Position numbers and translations under genes: made by a program. Below, in pieces: positions 55,683-64,000 of a DNA stretch of 64,000 nt. The DNA is taken from positions 53,079,708 through 53,143,707 of the forward strand of contig CM076847.1 of assembly GCA_039519185.1 (NCBI GenBank). Reading direction: 5' to 3'. The notes beneath the pieces were generated by a model. It worked only from the letters and a program-made list of their open reading frames with translations. It searched no databases and was not told where the DNA came from. Each line of letters begins with the position of its first letter. Position 1 is the first letter of the stretch. Source of the DNA: Astragalus membranaceus. Taxonomy: Eukaryota; Streptophyta; Magnoliopsida; Fabales; Fabaceae.

Positions 55683-56599
55683 TGTAACACCCTAAAATTA
55701 TTTAATTAATTTATTTAATTAAATAATTGGGGATTTAAATTAAATTATTTGATGTAATTCGATTTAATTAGAATTTTATTTATTTTGGTGGTATTAGGAG
55801 GGAGTGGAGGCGCCACTTGCATGACTTGGGCTTAAGTGGAAAGCCCAAGCCCATGATCCACAATAGGCGAAGTGGTTAGTTGGAGGGGGGGCTAGGGTTT
55901 GTGGCATTTTGCGAAATCAAAAGAAAGAAAGAAAGAAAAAGCGTGAGATAGAGAGAGAGCTAGGAGGGGCGCCGTAAGGAGAGAAGAGGAAGAGGAGAGG
56001 AGTCGCAAGCAAGGAAGAGCGAGGAGCGTGATTTTGTTGCTGTGATCCTGTGCGTGGCTATCTCCGGAGTCTCCGTTCTTCAATTTCGAGGTTAGGGGAG
56101 CTCTATCACTCTATCTAATAGTTTATATGATGGGTTCTAGATCTAGGATTTGTATTAGAACCGTATGTTTCTTGATGTTCTTGGCGTGTTTGATGTTCAT
56201 TGCGTTCTTGGCGTTCTTGATGTTATCTTTCGTATAAATGTATATCATGAGTCTATGCGAATTTATCTATTGCTTGGGTTGATCCATGAATTTCGTTATT
56301 GGTGATGTTTTGCGTATGTGATGAGAAATTAAATGTTAATCTATGCGTTGGTTGTTGAAGGATGTGGTCGCATAAGGGGTTGTTGATGTTGGGCGCCTAT
56401 GGCGCCATGGTGAGGCTAGTGATGTTGTTTGGTTTTAATTGAGTTTTGATGAAATTGAGTGTTAGTGTCTTTTTTTTTGAATGAGATAAATGTGTTTTAG
56501 TTGCTGGGAAAAATTGGAGTTGTATGTTTTAAAATTGTGAAGAAAACGAATTTTTAGTTGTTAAAAAGGTGTTGGACAAATTCTGGATGTTGTTGCTGG

Positions 56600-56900
56600 T
56601 TTCTGGGCGCTGGGCGCCTATGCTGTGTTGTTGTTGCGCGTGGGGGCGCGCCTGGGCGCTGGCGCCCGTGTTGTCTGTGTGTGTGCGTGTGCGCGCCTGG
56701 GCGCTGAGCGCCTATGGCGCTGTGTTATGCGCGCATTGTTTCCCCTGGGCGCTAGGCGCCCGTGTTGCGTTGCGCTGCGCTGTGCGCGCGCGTTGTTGCT
56801 CCTGGGCGCTAGGCGCCCGTGCTGTGTTGCGTGCGTTGTTGTTGTTGCCTGGGCGCTGGGCGCCTGTGCACTTGTTGCCTGGGCGCCTAAGGCGCCTGTT
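56600..56900. repeat. GGCGCC palindrome block in the T2 5' LTR
   Basis: It has at least eight GGGCGCT(G/A)GGCGCC-type palindromes separated by GTGTTGCGTG-like spacers. The 3' LTR version starting near 63690 has an additional 20-bp unit (GGGCGCTGGGCGCCTGTTCT) after CCTATGCT, and also differs at its visible end (CCTGGTTGC versus CCTGGGCGCC). Confidence 0.75.
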
Positions 56901-57169
56901 CCCAGGATGTTGCATAATTTTTCCAAAATTGTTTTTATCATAACTTTTGATTTAGATGTCCGTTTTGAACGATTCGAAAAGTGCCGTGAAGCTTTTTACG
57001 TTGTCTATTCGTGGGTTCAATTTTTAAAATGAAAAATTGTTATTTTCTGACTGTTTGTGGGCGCCCAAGTGGCTGTCCCCGGTGATCGTCCCAGTGACAT
57101 TGAAAAATGACGTGGAACTCTTTAAAAATCCCTTTTGGTGTATAAACAACAGTGTTAAACACGGTAGTG

Positions 57170-57350
57170 TCAAAATGACTGTTTTGCCCCTAGTGGCCAA
57201 AGTTAATGATAATGATGTGTAAATGACGAGGATGCCCTTGGTGGCTAGTCAAATGACTGTTTTGCCCCTAGTGGCCAAAGTTAATGATAATGATGTGTAA
57301 ATGACGAGGATGCCCTTGGTGGTTAGTCAAATGACGTTTTTGCCCTCAGT
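57170..57350 (+). repeat. Tandem repeat in the T2 5' LTR
   Basis: Units of about 86 bp hold AAATGACTGTTTTGCCCC, TAGTGGCCAAAGTTAATG, ATAATGATGTGTAAATGACG and AGGATGCCCTTGGTGG, present nearly twice in full with a further partial unit. Related to the array at 4940-5175. Confidence 0.8.
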
Positions 57351-58286
57351 GGCTAATGTTTGAGTTAAATGATGTTTAAGTGTGAGTGACAATTGGGGCC
57401 TGAGTGGCTAAGTGAGGTTAAGGTCTAAGTGGCCTAGTGATGTTGTGTGATGATTATGAATTTGACAGGTGCTGTGCTCCGTGCGAGCAAACAGGTAAGT
57501 GATGGGTCACATTGATGACTGTGATCTGAGTAATTGTGTGATTTTGTGAACTGAGTGGTGCATGTCATAGAGTCTCATGCCCATATGCATAAAACCCAGT
57601 GATGTTTTGAGGCCTGAGTGGCTAAGTGACGATGAGGCCTGAGTGGCCAAGCGACGTTTTGTGAAAAGGTACCTTCATGCATATACCCGCGAGTGGGTTG
57701 CATTTCATAAATCTATATGACATGAGATGAGTTTGTACATGATGTGAATGATGACTGTGTCGTGGATGTTTTGTGTATTGGATGCTGATTATTCTAGTGC
57801 GTAGCCTATGATTAGTGCTTATCATGTTTTCTATTATATAGACTGAAATGATGCTCACCCTTTCCTGTTTGAATGTTGCCCTCGTGTTGGTAACGTGCAG
57901 GTGATTCCCAGTGAAGGTATTAGCTTCACTTTTCGAGTCGAGTCGTCATGCTCTGATACGTAGCACTCAGGGGGGATAATGAACTCGGCCTTTATTAATG
58001 ATTTTTGATTATTTTGTCCATGTGGACTATTTGGTTATGTTTTACAAATTTCCGCTGCGTAGTTGATTGTGTTATGAGGAGTGTTATAGGTGACGTTAAC
58101 CATGAGGCTTGAGTTTTTGATATTGTGATGTGCTACGTGGACGTATGAATTTGAGTTAAACTGTTTTTTTTTAAAAGTTTGATAAGCGACGTTTGATTTG
58201 AGTATGTGTAACATTTCCTATGAACGAGATTCTTGAACTCTGATTTTTATAAACAAAGTAACGGGTAGAAAGGGGTGTTACATTAG

Positions 58287-58299
58287 TGGTATCAGAGCA
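58287..58299 (+). other. Primer-binding site of element T2
   Basis: TGGTATCAGAGCA, four bases after the LTR end, matches the complement of the initiator-Met tRNA 3' end, as usual for this clade. Confidence 0.85.
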
Positions 58300-58393
58300 G
58301 TTCGGTCTGTCCGGCCGGTAGTTGAGTCGTCGTGTTGAGTAACATTGAGTTTGTTACTCGTTTCTGAATTCTGTTTTCTGTTGCAGTGCTAGA

Positions 58394-58804
58394 ATGGCCA
58401 GACGAGACGACGCTGCTCTTGCTGCTGCATTGCAAGCTATGGCTCAGGCGATGCAGGGTCAGCAGAATGCTGGGGATAATGCTGGTTTTCGAAGTCTGAC
58501 AACCTTCCAGAGGGAGAATCCGCCCACCTTTAAGGGCAAATATGATCCAGATGGTGCTATGGCTTGGCTGAAGGAGATCGAGAGGATTTTCAGGGTGATG
58601 AACTGTACTGTTGAGCAGAAGGTCCGCTTTGGTACCCATATGTTAGCCGAGGAGGCCGACGACTGGTGGTTGGCTACTAGGCAGAGGTTAGAGGCTGTGC
58701 AGGAAGAGATTACTTGGGAGGTTTTCAGCAGGGAATTTCTGAGAAAGTATTTTCCTGAAGACGTCCGCGGGAAGAAAGAGATAGAGTTTTTGGAGCTGAA
58801 GTAG
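58394..58804 (+). pseudogene. T2 gag, N-terminal part ending in an amber codon
   Basis: 136 codons from ATG (MARRDDAALAAALQ) with an Ala/Gln-rich head and a capsid-like domain (AMAWLKEIERIFRVM, EEADDWWLATRQRLE, VFSREFLRKYFPEDVR). They stop at TAG 58802-58804 after FLELK. The expected codon here is CAG (Gln), since the following residues (GGMSVTAYAAKF) continue the same domain in the same frame. The stop divides the capsid domain, so a normal polyprotein needs readthrough or reversion. A single C-to-T change explains it. Confidence 0.85.
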
Positions 58805-58810
58805 GGTGGT

Positions 58811-61800
58811 ATGTCTGTGACTGCCTATGCGGCAAAATTTGTGGAGCTAGCAAAATTTTATCCACACTACGGTGAGGCTACGGCTGAGTTTTCAAAATGC
58901 ATCAAATTTGAGAATGGGTTGAGGCCTGATATTAAACAGGCCATTGGATATCAGAAGATTCGTGTGTTCGCAGATCTGGTTGACAGTTGCAGGATCTTCG
59001 AGGAGGACAGTACTGCTCGCTACAAAGCTACTTCTGAGAGAAAGGGCAAGTTTCAGAGTCGAAGCAAGCCGTATGAGGTTCCTGCGGGTAAGGGTTATCA
59101 GAGAGCTGCTGGAGGTAAGGGTTCTGGTGGGGGAGATGCCCCTGCTAGCATTGTCTGTTATAAGTGTGGCAAGCCTGGCCACAAGAGTACTACATGCAGG
59201 TCGGATGACAGAAATTGCTACCGTTGTGGTAAAAAGGGTCATATGGCAGCTGAGTGTAAAGTCAAGGATGTAGTGTGTTTCAACTGTGGTGAGTCTGGGC
59301 ATATCAGTACCAAGTGTACGAAGCCGAAAAAGGAAAGGTCTACTGGGAAGGTATTTGCATTGGCAGGAGAGGAGCCTGAGGATGATGATGGTCTGATTAG
59401 AGGTACGTGTTTTATTAATGGTACTTCTCTGAAATCTCTTATTGATACTGGTGCTACCCATTGTTTTATTTCTGTTGATTGCTGTAAAAGATTGGGTCTT
59501 GTTTTATCTGCTATGTGTGGGGATATGGTTGTCGATACTCCTGCGAAGGGGTCGGTGATTACGTCCCAGGTGTGTTCTCAGTGTCCCGTGTCGATCTTCG
59601 GCAGGGACTTTATTGTGGATTTTGTCTGTTTGCCGTTGAGAGGTCTGGATGTAATCTTAGGCATGGACTGGTTAGAGAATAATCACGTTCATATCAACTG
59701 TCGTAGCAAGTCGGTTAGTTTCGGTGAAGAAAGTTCGGTTTTGGTGTCTGCTGACCAGTTGAAGAAATTGAAGAAAGAAGGAGTTCAGTTATTTGCGTTG
59801 ATGGCTTCATTGTCTGCTGAGAGTCAGGCAGTTATTGAAGAGCTGAAGGTAGTACGTGAATTTCCTGAGGTTTTTCCTGATGAGATTCCGGGTGTGCCAC
59901 CGGAGAGAGAAGTTGAATTTTCGATTGATCTTGTACCTGGTACGAGGCCTGTGTCTATGGCTCCGTACAGAATGTCGGCGTCGGAACTGTCTGAGTTGAA
60001 GACGCAACTTGAAGAATTGCTTGAGAAGAAGTTTGTAAGACCGAGTGTATCACCGTGGGGAGCTCCGGTATTATTAGTGAAAAAGAAAGATGGGAGCATG
60101 AGGTTATGTGTAGACTATCGTCAGTTGAATAAGGTAACTATCAAGAATAAGTATCCGCTTCCGAGAATCGACGATCTGATGGATCAGTTAGTGGGTGCTC
60201 GTGTTTTCAGCAAAATCGATTTGAGGTCCGGATATCATCAGATTAAAGTAAAGGATGAGGATGTTCAGAAAACGGCGTTCAGAACAAGGTATGGGCATTA
60301 TGAGTATTCAGTGATGCCGTTCGGTGTGACCAATGCCCCTGGTGTATTTATGGAATATATGAACCGTATTTTCCATGATTACCTAGATCGGTTTGTGGTA
60401 ATCTTCATAGATGATATTCTAGTTTATTCTAAGTCAGATGAAGAGCATGCTGAGCACCTGAAGTCAGTGTTGGAAGTTTTAAAGGAGAAAAAGTTGTACG
60501 CTAAGTTATCGAAGTGTGAGTTCTGGCTGAAAGAGGTGAGTTTCCTTGGGCACGTGATTTCTGGTAATGGTATTGCGGTTGATCCGGCAAAAGTAGGAGC
60601 AGTGTTGGAGTGGGAGTCTCCGAAGTCCGTAACAGAGATTAGAAGCTTTTTGGGTTTGGCTGGGTACTACAGGAGGTTCATCGAGGGTTTTTCCAAGTTG
60701 GCCCTCCCATTAACTCAGTTGACTTGCAAGGGTAAAGTTTTTGTTTGGGATGCTCGATGCGAGGAAAGTTTTATGGAACTGAAAAAGAGATTGACGACGT
60801 CGCCTGTTTTGACGTTGCCTAATCCAGAGGAACCGTTCGTTGTGTATTGTGACGCTTCGAAGATGGGTCTCGGTGGTGTGTTGATGCAGAATGGGAAAGT
60901 CGTTGCGTATGCGTCGAGGCAGTTGCGGATTCATGAGAAAAATTACCCTACGCATGATTTGGAATTGGCTGCTGTGGTATTTGTGCTCAAGATTTGGAGG
61001 CACTACCTTTATGGTTCGAGGTTCGAAGTGTTCAGTGATCATAAGAGTCTAAAGTATCTGTTCGATCAGAAAGAGTTGAATATGAGACAGCGTCGGTGGT
61101 TGGAACTCTTGAAGGATTATGACTTTGGTTTGAATTATCATCCCGGCAAGGCTAACGTCGTGGCTGATGCTTTAAGCAGAAAGTCTTTGCATATGTCGGC
61201 GATGATGGTGATAGAATTAGAGTTAATTGAAGAATTCAGAGATTTGAGTTTGGTTTGTAAAATGACACCTCGCAGTGTCAAGCTGGGAATGTTGAAGATT
61301 GATAATGATTTCCTGGGCAGCATCAGAGAGGCTCAGAAGTCAGATGTTAAGTTAGTGGATTTAATTAATAGGGTTGGTCAATCCGAAGATGAAGAATTCA
61401 AATTGGATTCCAGTGGTGTGTTGAGGTTCCGGGGTAGGATCTGTGTTCCGGACGATGAAGGGATGAGAAAGGCAATTTTAGAGGAGGGTCATCGTAGCAA
61501 GTTGAGTATCCATCCTGGAGCAACGAAGATGTATCAAGATCTGAAAAAGATGTTTTGGTGGTATGGTATGAAGAGAGATGTGGCGCAGTTTGTGTATGCC
61601 TGTTTGACCTGTCAGAAATCTAAGGTAGAGCATCAGAAGCCTGCAGGGCTAATGCAACCGTTGGAAATTCCAGAGTGGAAATGGGATAGCATAGCAATGG
61701 ATTTTGTGACGGGGTTACCGAATACAGCTAAGGGTCATGACGCTATTTGGGTGATCATTGATAGGTTAACGAAGTCTGCTCACTTTATTCCTATTAATAT

Positions 61801-62764
61801 CACTTATCCGGTGTCGAGGTTGGCAGAGGTATATGTCAAGGAGAGTGTGAGGCTGCACGGTGTTCCGAAGAGTATCGTGTCAGATAGGGATCCGAGGTTC
61901 ACTTCTGAGTTTTGGAAGAGTTTGCAGAAAGAATTGGGTTCTAAGTTAAAAATGAGTTCGGCGTATCATCCCCAGACAGACGGTCAGTCAGAGAGGACAA
62001 TTCAATCGCTGGAGGATTTGTTGAGGGCTTGTGTATTGGAACAGCGGGGTTCATGGGATTCATATCTTGCGTTCATTGAGTTTACCTATAACAACAGTCA
62101 CCATTCTAGTATCGGGATGGCACCGTTTGAAGCATTGTATGGTCGAAAGTGTAGGACGCCATTATGTTGGTATGATTCGGGAGAGAGTGTAGTTTTGGGA
62201 CCGGAGATTGTCCGGGAGACTACGGAGAAGATCAAGATGATCCGTGAGAAGATGAAGGCTTCGCAGAGTCGTCAGAAGAGTTATCATGACAAGCGGAGGA
62301 AGGATTTAGAGTTTCAGGAGGGTGAGCATGTGTTCTTGAGGGTTTCTCCTATTACCGGTGTTGGTCGGGCGTTGAAATCGAAGAAGCTCACTCCTCGGTT
62401 TGTTGGTCCTTATCAGATATCCGAGAGAATTGGAAATGTGGCTTATAGAGTGGCTTTACCGCCAAATCTTTCGAACTTGCACGACGTGTTTCACGTGTCG
62501 CAACTTCGGAAGTATGTTTCAGATCCATCTCATGTGATCCAAGTGGACGATGTGGAGGTGCGGGATAATCTCACTGTGGAGACGATGCCCGTAAGGATTG
62601 AGGATCGTGAAGTGAAGGCGCTTAGAGGCAAAGAGATTGCATTAGTGAAAGTGGTCTGGCTAGGAGCTGCCGGCGAGAGTATGACTTGGGAGCTAGAGAG
62701 CAAGATGCGCGAGTCCTACCCAGAGTTGTTTGATCAGGTAAATTTCGAGGACGAAATATTCTAA
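58811..62764 (+). CDS. T2 gag C-terminus and pol (NC-PR-RT-RH-INT-chromodomain)
   Basis: 1317 codons after the amber stop, otherwise uninterrupted. Counting from 58811: three CCHC knuckles at about 116-169; retropepsin DTGA at 212-215; RT about 380-570 with LCVDYRQLN and FIDD (532-535); RNase H 670-790 with D681, E718 and D743; an integrase zinc finger ending CLTC (931-934); a DDE core at D964, D1025 and E1061; a GPYQISERIG module; and a chromodomain-like tail (KVVW ... SMTWELE) near the end. The chromodomain would direct integration to particular chromatin, by family knowledge. Synthesis as one protein from the gag ATG is blocked by the TAG. The polypurine tract follows directly. Confidence 0.93.
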   Translation: MSVTAYAAKFVELAKFYPHYGEATAEFSKCIKFENGLRPDIKQAIGYQKIRVFADLVDSCRIFEEDSTARYKATSERKGKFQSRSKPYEVPAGKGYQRAAGGKGSGGGDAPASIVCYKCGKPGHKSTTCRSDDRNCYRCGKKGHMAAECKVKDVVCFNCGESGHISTKCTKPKKERSTGKVFALAGEEPEDDDGLIRGTCFINGTSLKSLIDTGATHCFISVDCCKRLGLVLSAMCGDMVVDTPAKGSVITSQVCSQCPVSIFGRDFIVDFVCLPLRGLDVILGMDWLENNHVHINCRSKSVSFGEESSVLVSADQLKKLKKEGVQLFALMASLSAESQAVIEELKVVREFPEVFPDEIPGVPPEREVEFSIDLVPGTRPVSMAPYRMSASELSELKTQLEELLEKKFVRPSVSPWGAPVLLVKKKDGSMRLCVDYRQLNKVTIKNKYPLPRIDDLMDQLVGARVFSKIDLRSGYHQIKVKDEDVQKTAFRTRYGHYEYSVMPFGVTNAPGVFMEYMNRIFHDYLDRFVVIFIDDILVYSKSDEEHAEHLKSVLEVLKEKKLYAKLSKCEFWLKEVSFLGHVISGNGIAVDPAKVGAVLEWESPKSVTEIRSFLGLAGYYRRFIEGFSKLALPLTQLTCKGKVFVWDARCEESFMELKKRLTTSPVLTLPNPEEPFVVYCDASKMGLGGVLMQNGKVVAYASRQLRIHEKNYPTHDLELAAVVFVLKIWRHYLYGSRFEVFSDHKSLKYLFDQKELNMRQRRWLELLKDYDFGLNYHPGKANVVADALSRKSLHMSAMMVIELELIEEFRDLSLVCKMTPRSVKLGMLKIDNDFLGSIREAQKSDVKLVDLINRVGQSEDEEFKLDSSGVLRFRGRICVPDDEGMRKAILEEGHRSKLSIHPGATKMYQDLKKMFWWYGMKRDVAQFVYACLTCQKSKVEHQKPAGLMQPLEIPEWKWDSIAMDFVTGLPNTAKGHDAIWVIIDRLTKSAHFIPINITYPVSRLAEVYVKESVRLHGVPKSIVSDRDPRFTSEFWKSLQKELGSKLKMSSAYHPQTDGQSERTIQSLEDLLRACVLEQRGSWDSYLAFIEFTYNNSHHSSIGMAPFEALYGRKCRTPLCWYDSGESVVLGPEIVRETTEKIKMIREKMKASQSRQKSYHDKRRKDLEFQEGEHVFLRVSPITGVGRALKSKKLTPRFVGPYQISERIGNVAYRVALPPNLSNLHDVFHVSQLRKYVSDPSHVIQVDDVEVRDNLTVETMPVRIEDREVKALRGKEIALVKVVWLGAAGESMTWELESKMRESYPELFDQVNFEDEIF

Positions 62765-62775
62765 GTGGGGGAGAG
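62763..62775 (+). other. Polypurine tract of element T2
   Basis: AAGTGGGGGAGAG overlaps the pol stop codon and is two bases from the LTR start at 62777. It is identical to the tract of the non-autonomous element. Confidence 0.85.
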
Positions 62776-62776
62776 T

Positions 62777-64000
62777 TGTAACACCCTAAAATTATTTAAT
62801 TAATTTATTTAATTAAATAATTGGGGATTTAAATTAAATTATTTGATGTAATTCGATTTAATTAGAATTTTATTTATTTTGGTGGTATTAGGAGGGAGTG
62901 GAGGCGCCACTTGCATGACTTGGGCTTAAGTGGAAAGCCCAAGCCCATGATCCACAATAGGCGAAGTGGTTAGTTGGAGGGGGGGCTAGGGTTTGTGGCA
63001 TTTTGCGAAATCAAAAGAAAGAAAGAAAGAAAAAGCGTGAGATAGAGAGAGAGCTAGGAGGGGCGCCGTAAGGAGAGAAGAGGAAGAGGAGAGGAGTCGC
63101 AAGCAAGGAAGAGCGAGGAGCGTGATTTTGTTGCTGTGATCCTGTGCGTGGCTATCTCCGGAGTCTCCGTTCTTCAATTTCGAGGTTAGGGGAGCTCTAT
63201 CACTCTATCTAATAGTTTATATGATGGGTTCTAGATCTAGGATTTGTATTAGAACCGTATGTTTCTTGATGTTCTTGGCGTGTTTGATGTTCATTGCGTT
63301 CTTGGCGTTCTTGATGTTATCTTTCGTATAAATGTATATCATGAGTCTATGCGAATTTATCTATTGCTTGGGTTGATCCATGAATTTCGTTATTGGTGAT
63401 GTTTTGCGTATGTGATGAGAAATTAAATGTTAATCTATGCGTTGGTTGTTGAAGGATGTGGTCGCATAAGGGGTTGTTGATGTTGGGCGCCTATGGCGCC
63501 ATGGTGAGGCTAGTGATGTTGTTTGGTTTTAATTGAGTTTTGATGAAATTGAGTGTTAGTGTCTTTTTTTTTGAATGAGATAAATGTGTTTTAGTTGCTG
63601 GGAAAAATTGGAGTTGTATGTTTTAAAATTGTGAAGAAAACGAATTTTTAGTTGTTAAAAAGGTGTTGGACAAATTCTGGATGTTGTTGCTGGTTTCTGG
63701 GCGCTGGGCGCCTATGCTGGGCGCTGGGCGCCTGTTCTGTGTTGTTGTTGCGCGTGGGGGCGCGCCTGGGCGCTGGCGCCCGTGTTGTCTGTGTGTGTGC
63801 GTGTGCGCGCCTGGGCGCTGAGCGCCTATGGCGCTGTGTTATGCGCGCATTGTTTCCCCTGGGCGCTAGGCGCCCGTGTTGCGTTGCGCTGCGCTGTGCG
63901 CGCGCGTTGTTGCTCCTGGGCGCTAGGCGCCCGTGCTGTGTTGCGTGCGTTGTTGTTGTTGCCTGGGCGCTGGGCGCCTGTGCACTTGTTGCCTGGTTGC
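62777..64000 (+). repeat. 3' LTR of element T2 (cut by the window end)
   Basis: The first 1224 bp of the LTR. It agrees with 55683 onward by eye, except for the 20-bp extra unit near 63719-63738 and a difference in the last nine bases. Confidence 0.92.

Larger units (their letters stand above)
55683..58282 (+). repeat. 5' LTR of element T2 (2600 bp)
   Basis: It begins TGTAACACCC and ends GGTGTTACA. Its contents in order are an AT-rich start, GA-rich leader-like sequence (55930-56030), a possible splice donor at 56091, a GGCGCC palindrome block (56600-56900), tandem TTTTGCCCCTAGTGGCC repeats with TGAC motifs (57170-57350), TGACG/GTGACG motifs to about 57660, and a conserved tail (CTGTTTGAATGTTGCC, GGTAACGTGCAGGTGATTCC). 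The open frames inside it are repeat artefacts. Confidence 0.92.
56091..58386 (+). other. Possible 5' leader intron of element T2
   Basis: A donor (TTCGAG then GTTAGG at 56091) lies about 409 bp into the LTR. An acceptor (TTTTCTGTTGCAG, ending 58386) lies eight bases before the gag ATG at 58394. Splicing would shorten a leader of about 2.3 kb that contains many ATGs and remove the primer-binding site from the mRNA. The donor is weaker than that of the non-autonomous element. The 3' LTR of T1 has GTTAGG at the matching place (3956). Confidence 0.42.
55683..64000 (+). mobile_element. Young Tekay/Del-like Ty3/gypsy retrotransposon (copy T2), right end outside window
   Basis: 5' LTR 55683-58282, primer-binding site, one gag-pol frame 58394-62764 interrupted by one TAG, polypurine tract, and 3' LTR from 62777 cut by the window end. 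Over roughly 1.2 kb the two LTRs match by eye with no substitution until the last bases, apart from a 20-bp difference in a repeat block. Insertion was therefore recent. This is the youngest layer of the nest. Confidence 0.92.

Overview
The window is plant nuclear DNA built almost entirely of nested LTR retrotransposons. I see no host single-copy gene, no CRISPR array, no rRNA and no bona fide tRNA gene. Plant chromovirus (Tekay/Del-like), Ogre/Tat-like and Ty1/copia (SIRE-like) elements occur together, with multi-kilobase LTRs and an Ogre-type spliced polyprotein. This suggests a repeat-rich angiosperm. A legume is my best guess from the Ogre family and the style of the polyproteins, but that is inference.

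Layout. (1) 1-6071: a decayed + strand Tekay-like Ty3/gypsy element with a 5' LTR tail, gag deleted, pol split by a nonsense codon, and a 3' LTR. (2) 6072-7771: an inverted, truncated LTR of a related element. (3) 7772-10543 and 51108-52745: two halves of an old, decayed copia element. (4) 10544-51107: a 40.6-kb minus-strand Ogre-like complex inserted in the copia integrase and flanked by the 5-bp duplication GTGAT. (5) 52746-55682: a gypsy element reduced to two LTRs and about 209 bp of interior, inserted in the copia reverse transcriptase. (6) 55683 to the window end: a young Tekay-like element inserted in the 3' LTR of (5). Its two LTRs are nearly identical and one amber codon interrupts gag.

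The Ogre complex is the centrepiece. Read left to right it is LTR1 - interior 1 - truncated LTR - truncated leader/ORF1 - LTR2 - interior 2 - truncated LTR - truncated leader/ORF1 - LTR3, which is an 18.1-kb unit repeated with shared LTRs. The middle LTR matches LTR3 in its left part and LTR1 in its right part, the mark of unequal crossing over between LTRs. Both truncated blocks share one CTC microhomology junction. Interior 2 keeps open frames for ORF1 (plant-mobile-domain-like), an overlapping coiled-coil ORF, gag, protease with a G-patch domain, and RT / RNase H / second RNase H / integrase. The protease and RT frames can be joined in frame by removing a 208-nt intron. Interior 1 has two nonsense codons in ORF1 and a frameshift in gag.

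LTR1 also carries a 793-bp insertion of six copies (complete or partial) of a 156-bp tRNA-like (SINE-type) unit arranged as head-to-head palindromes, flanked by a CCCAG duplication. The other four LTR copies that cover the site are empty.
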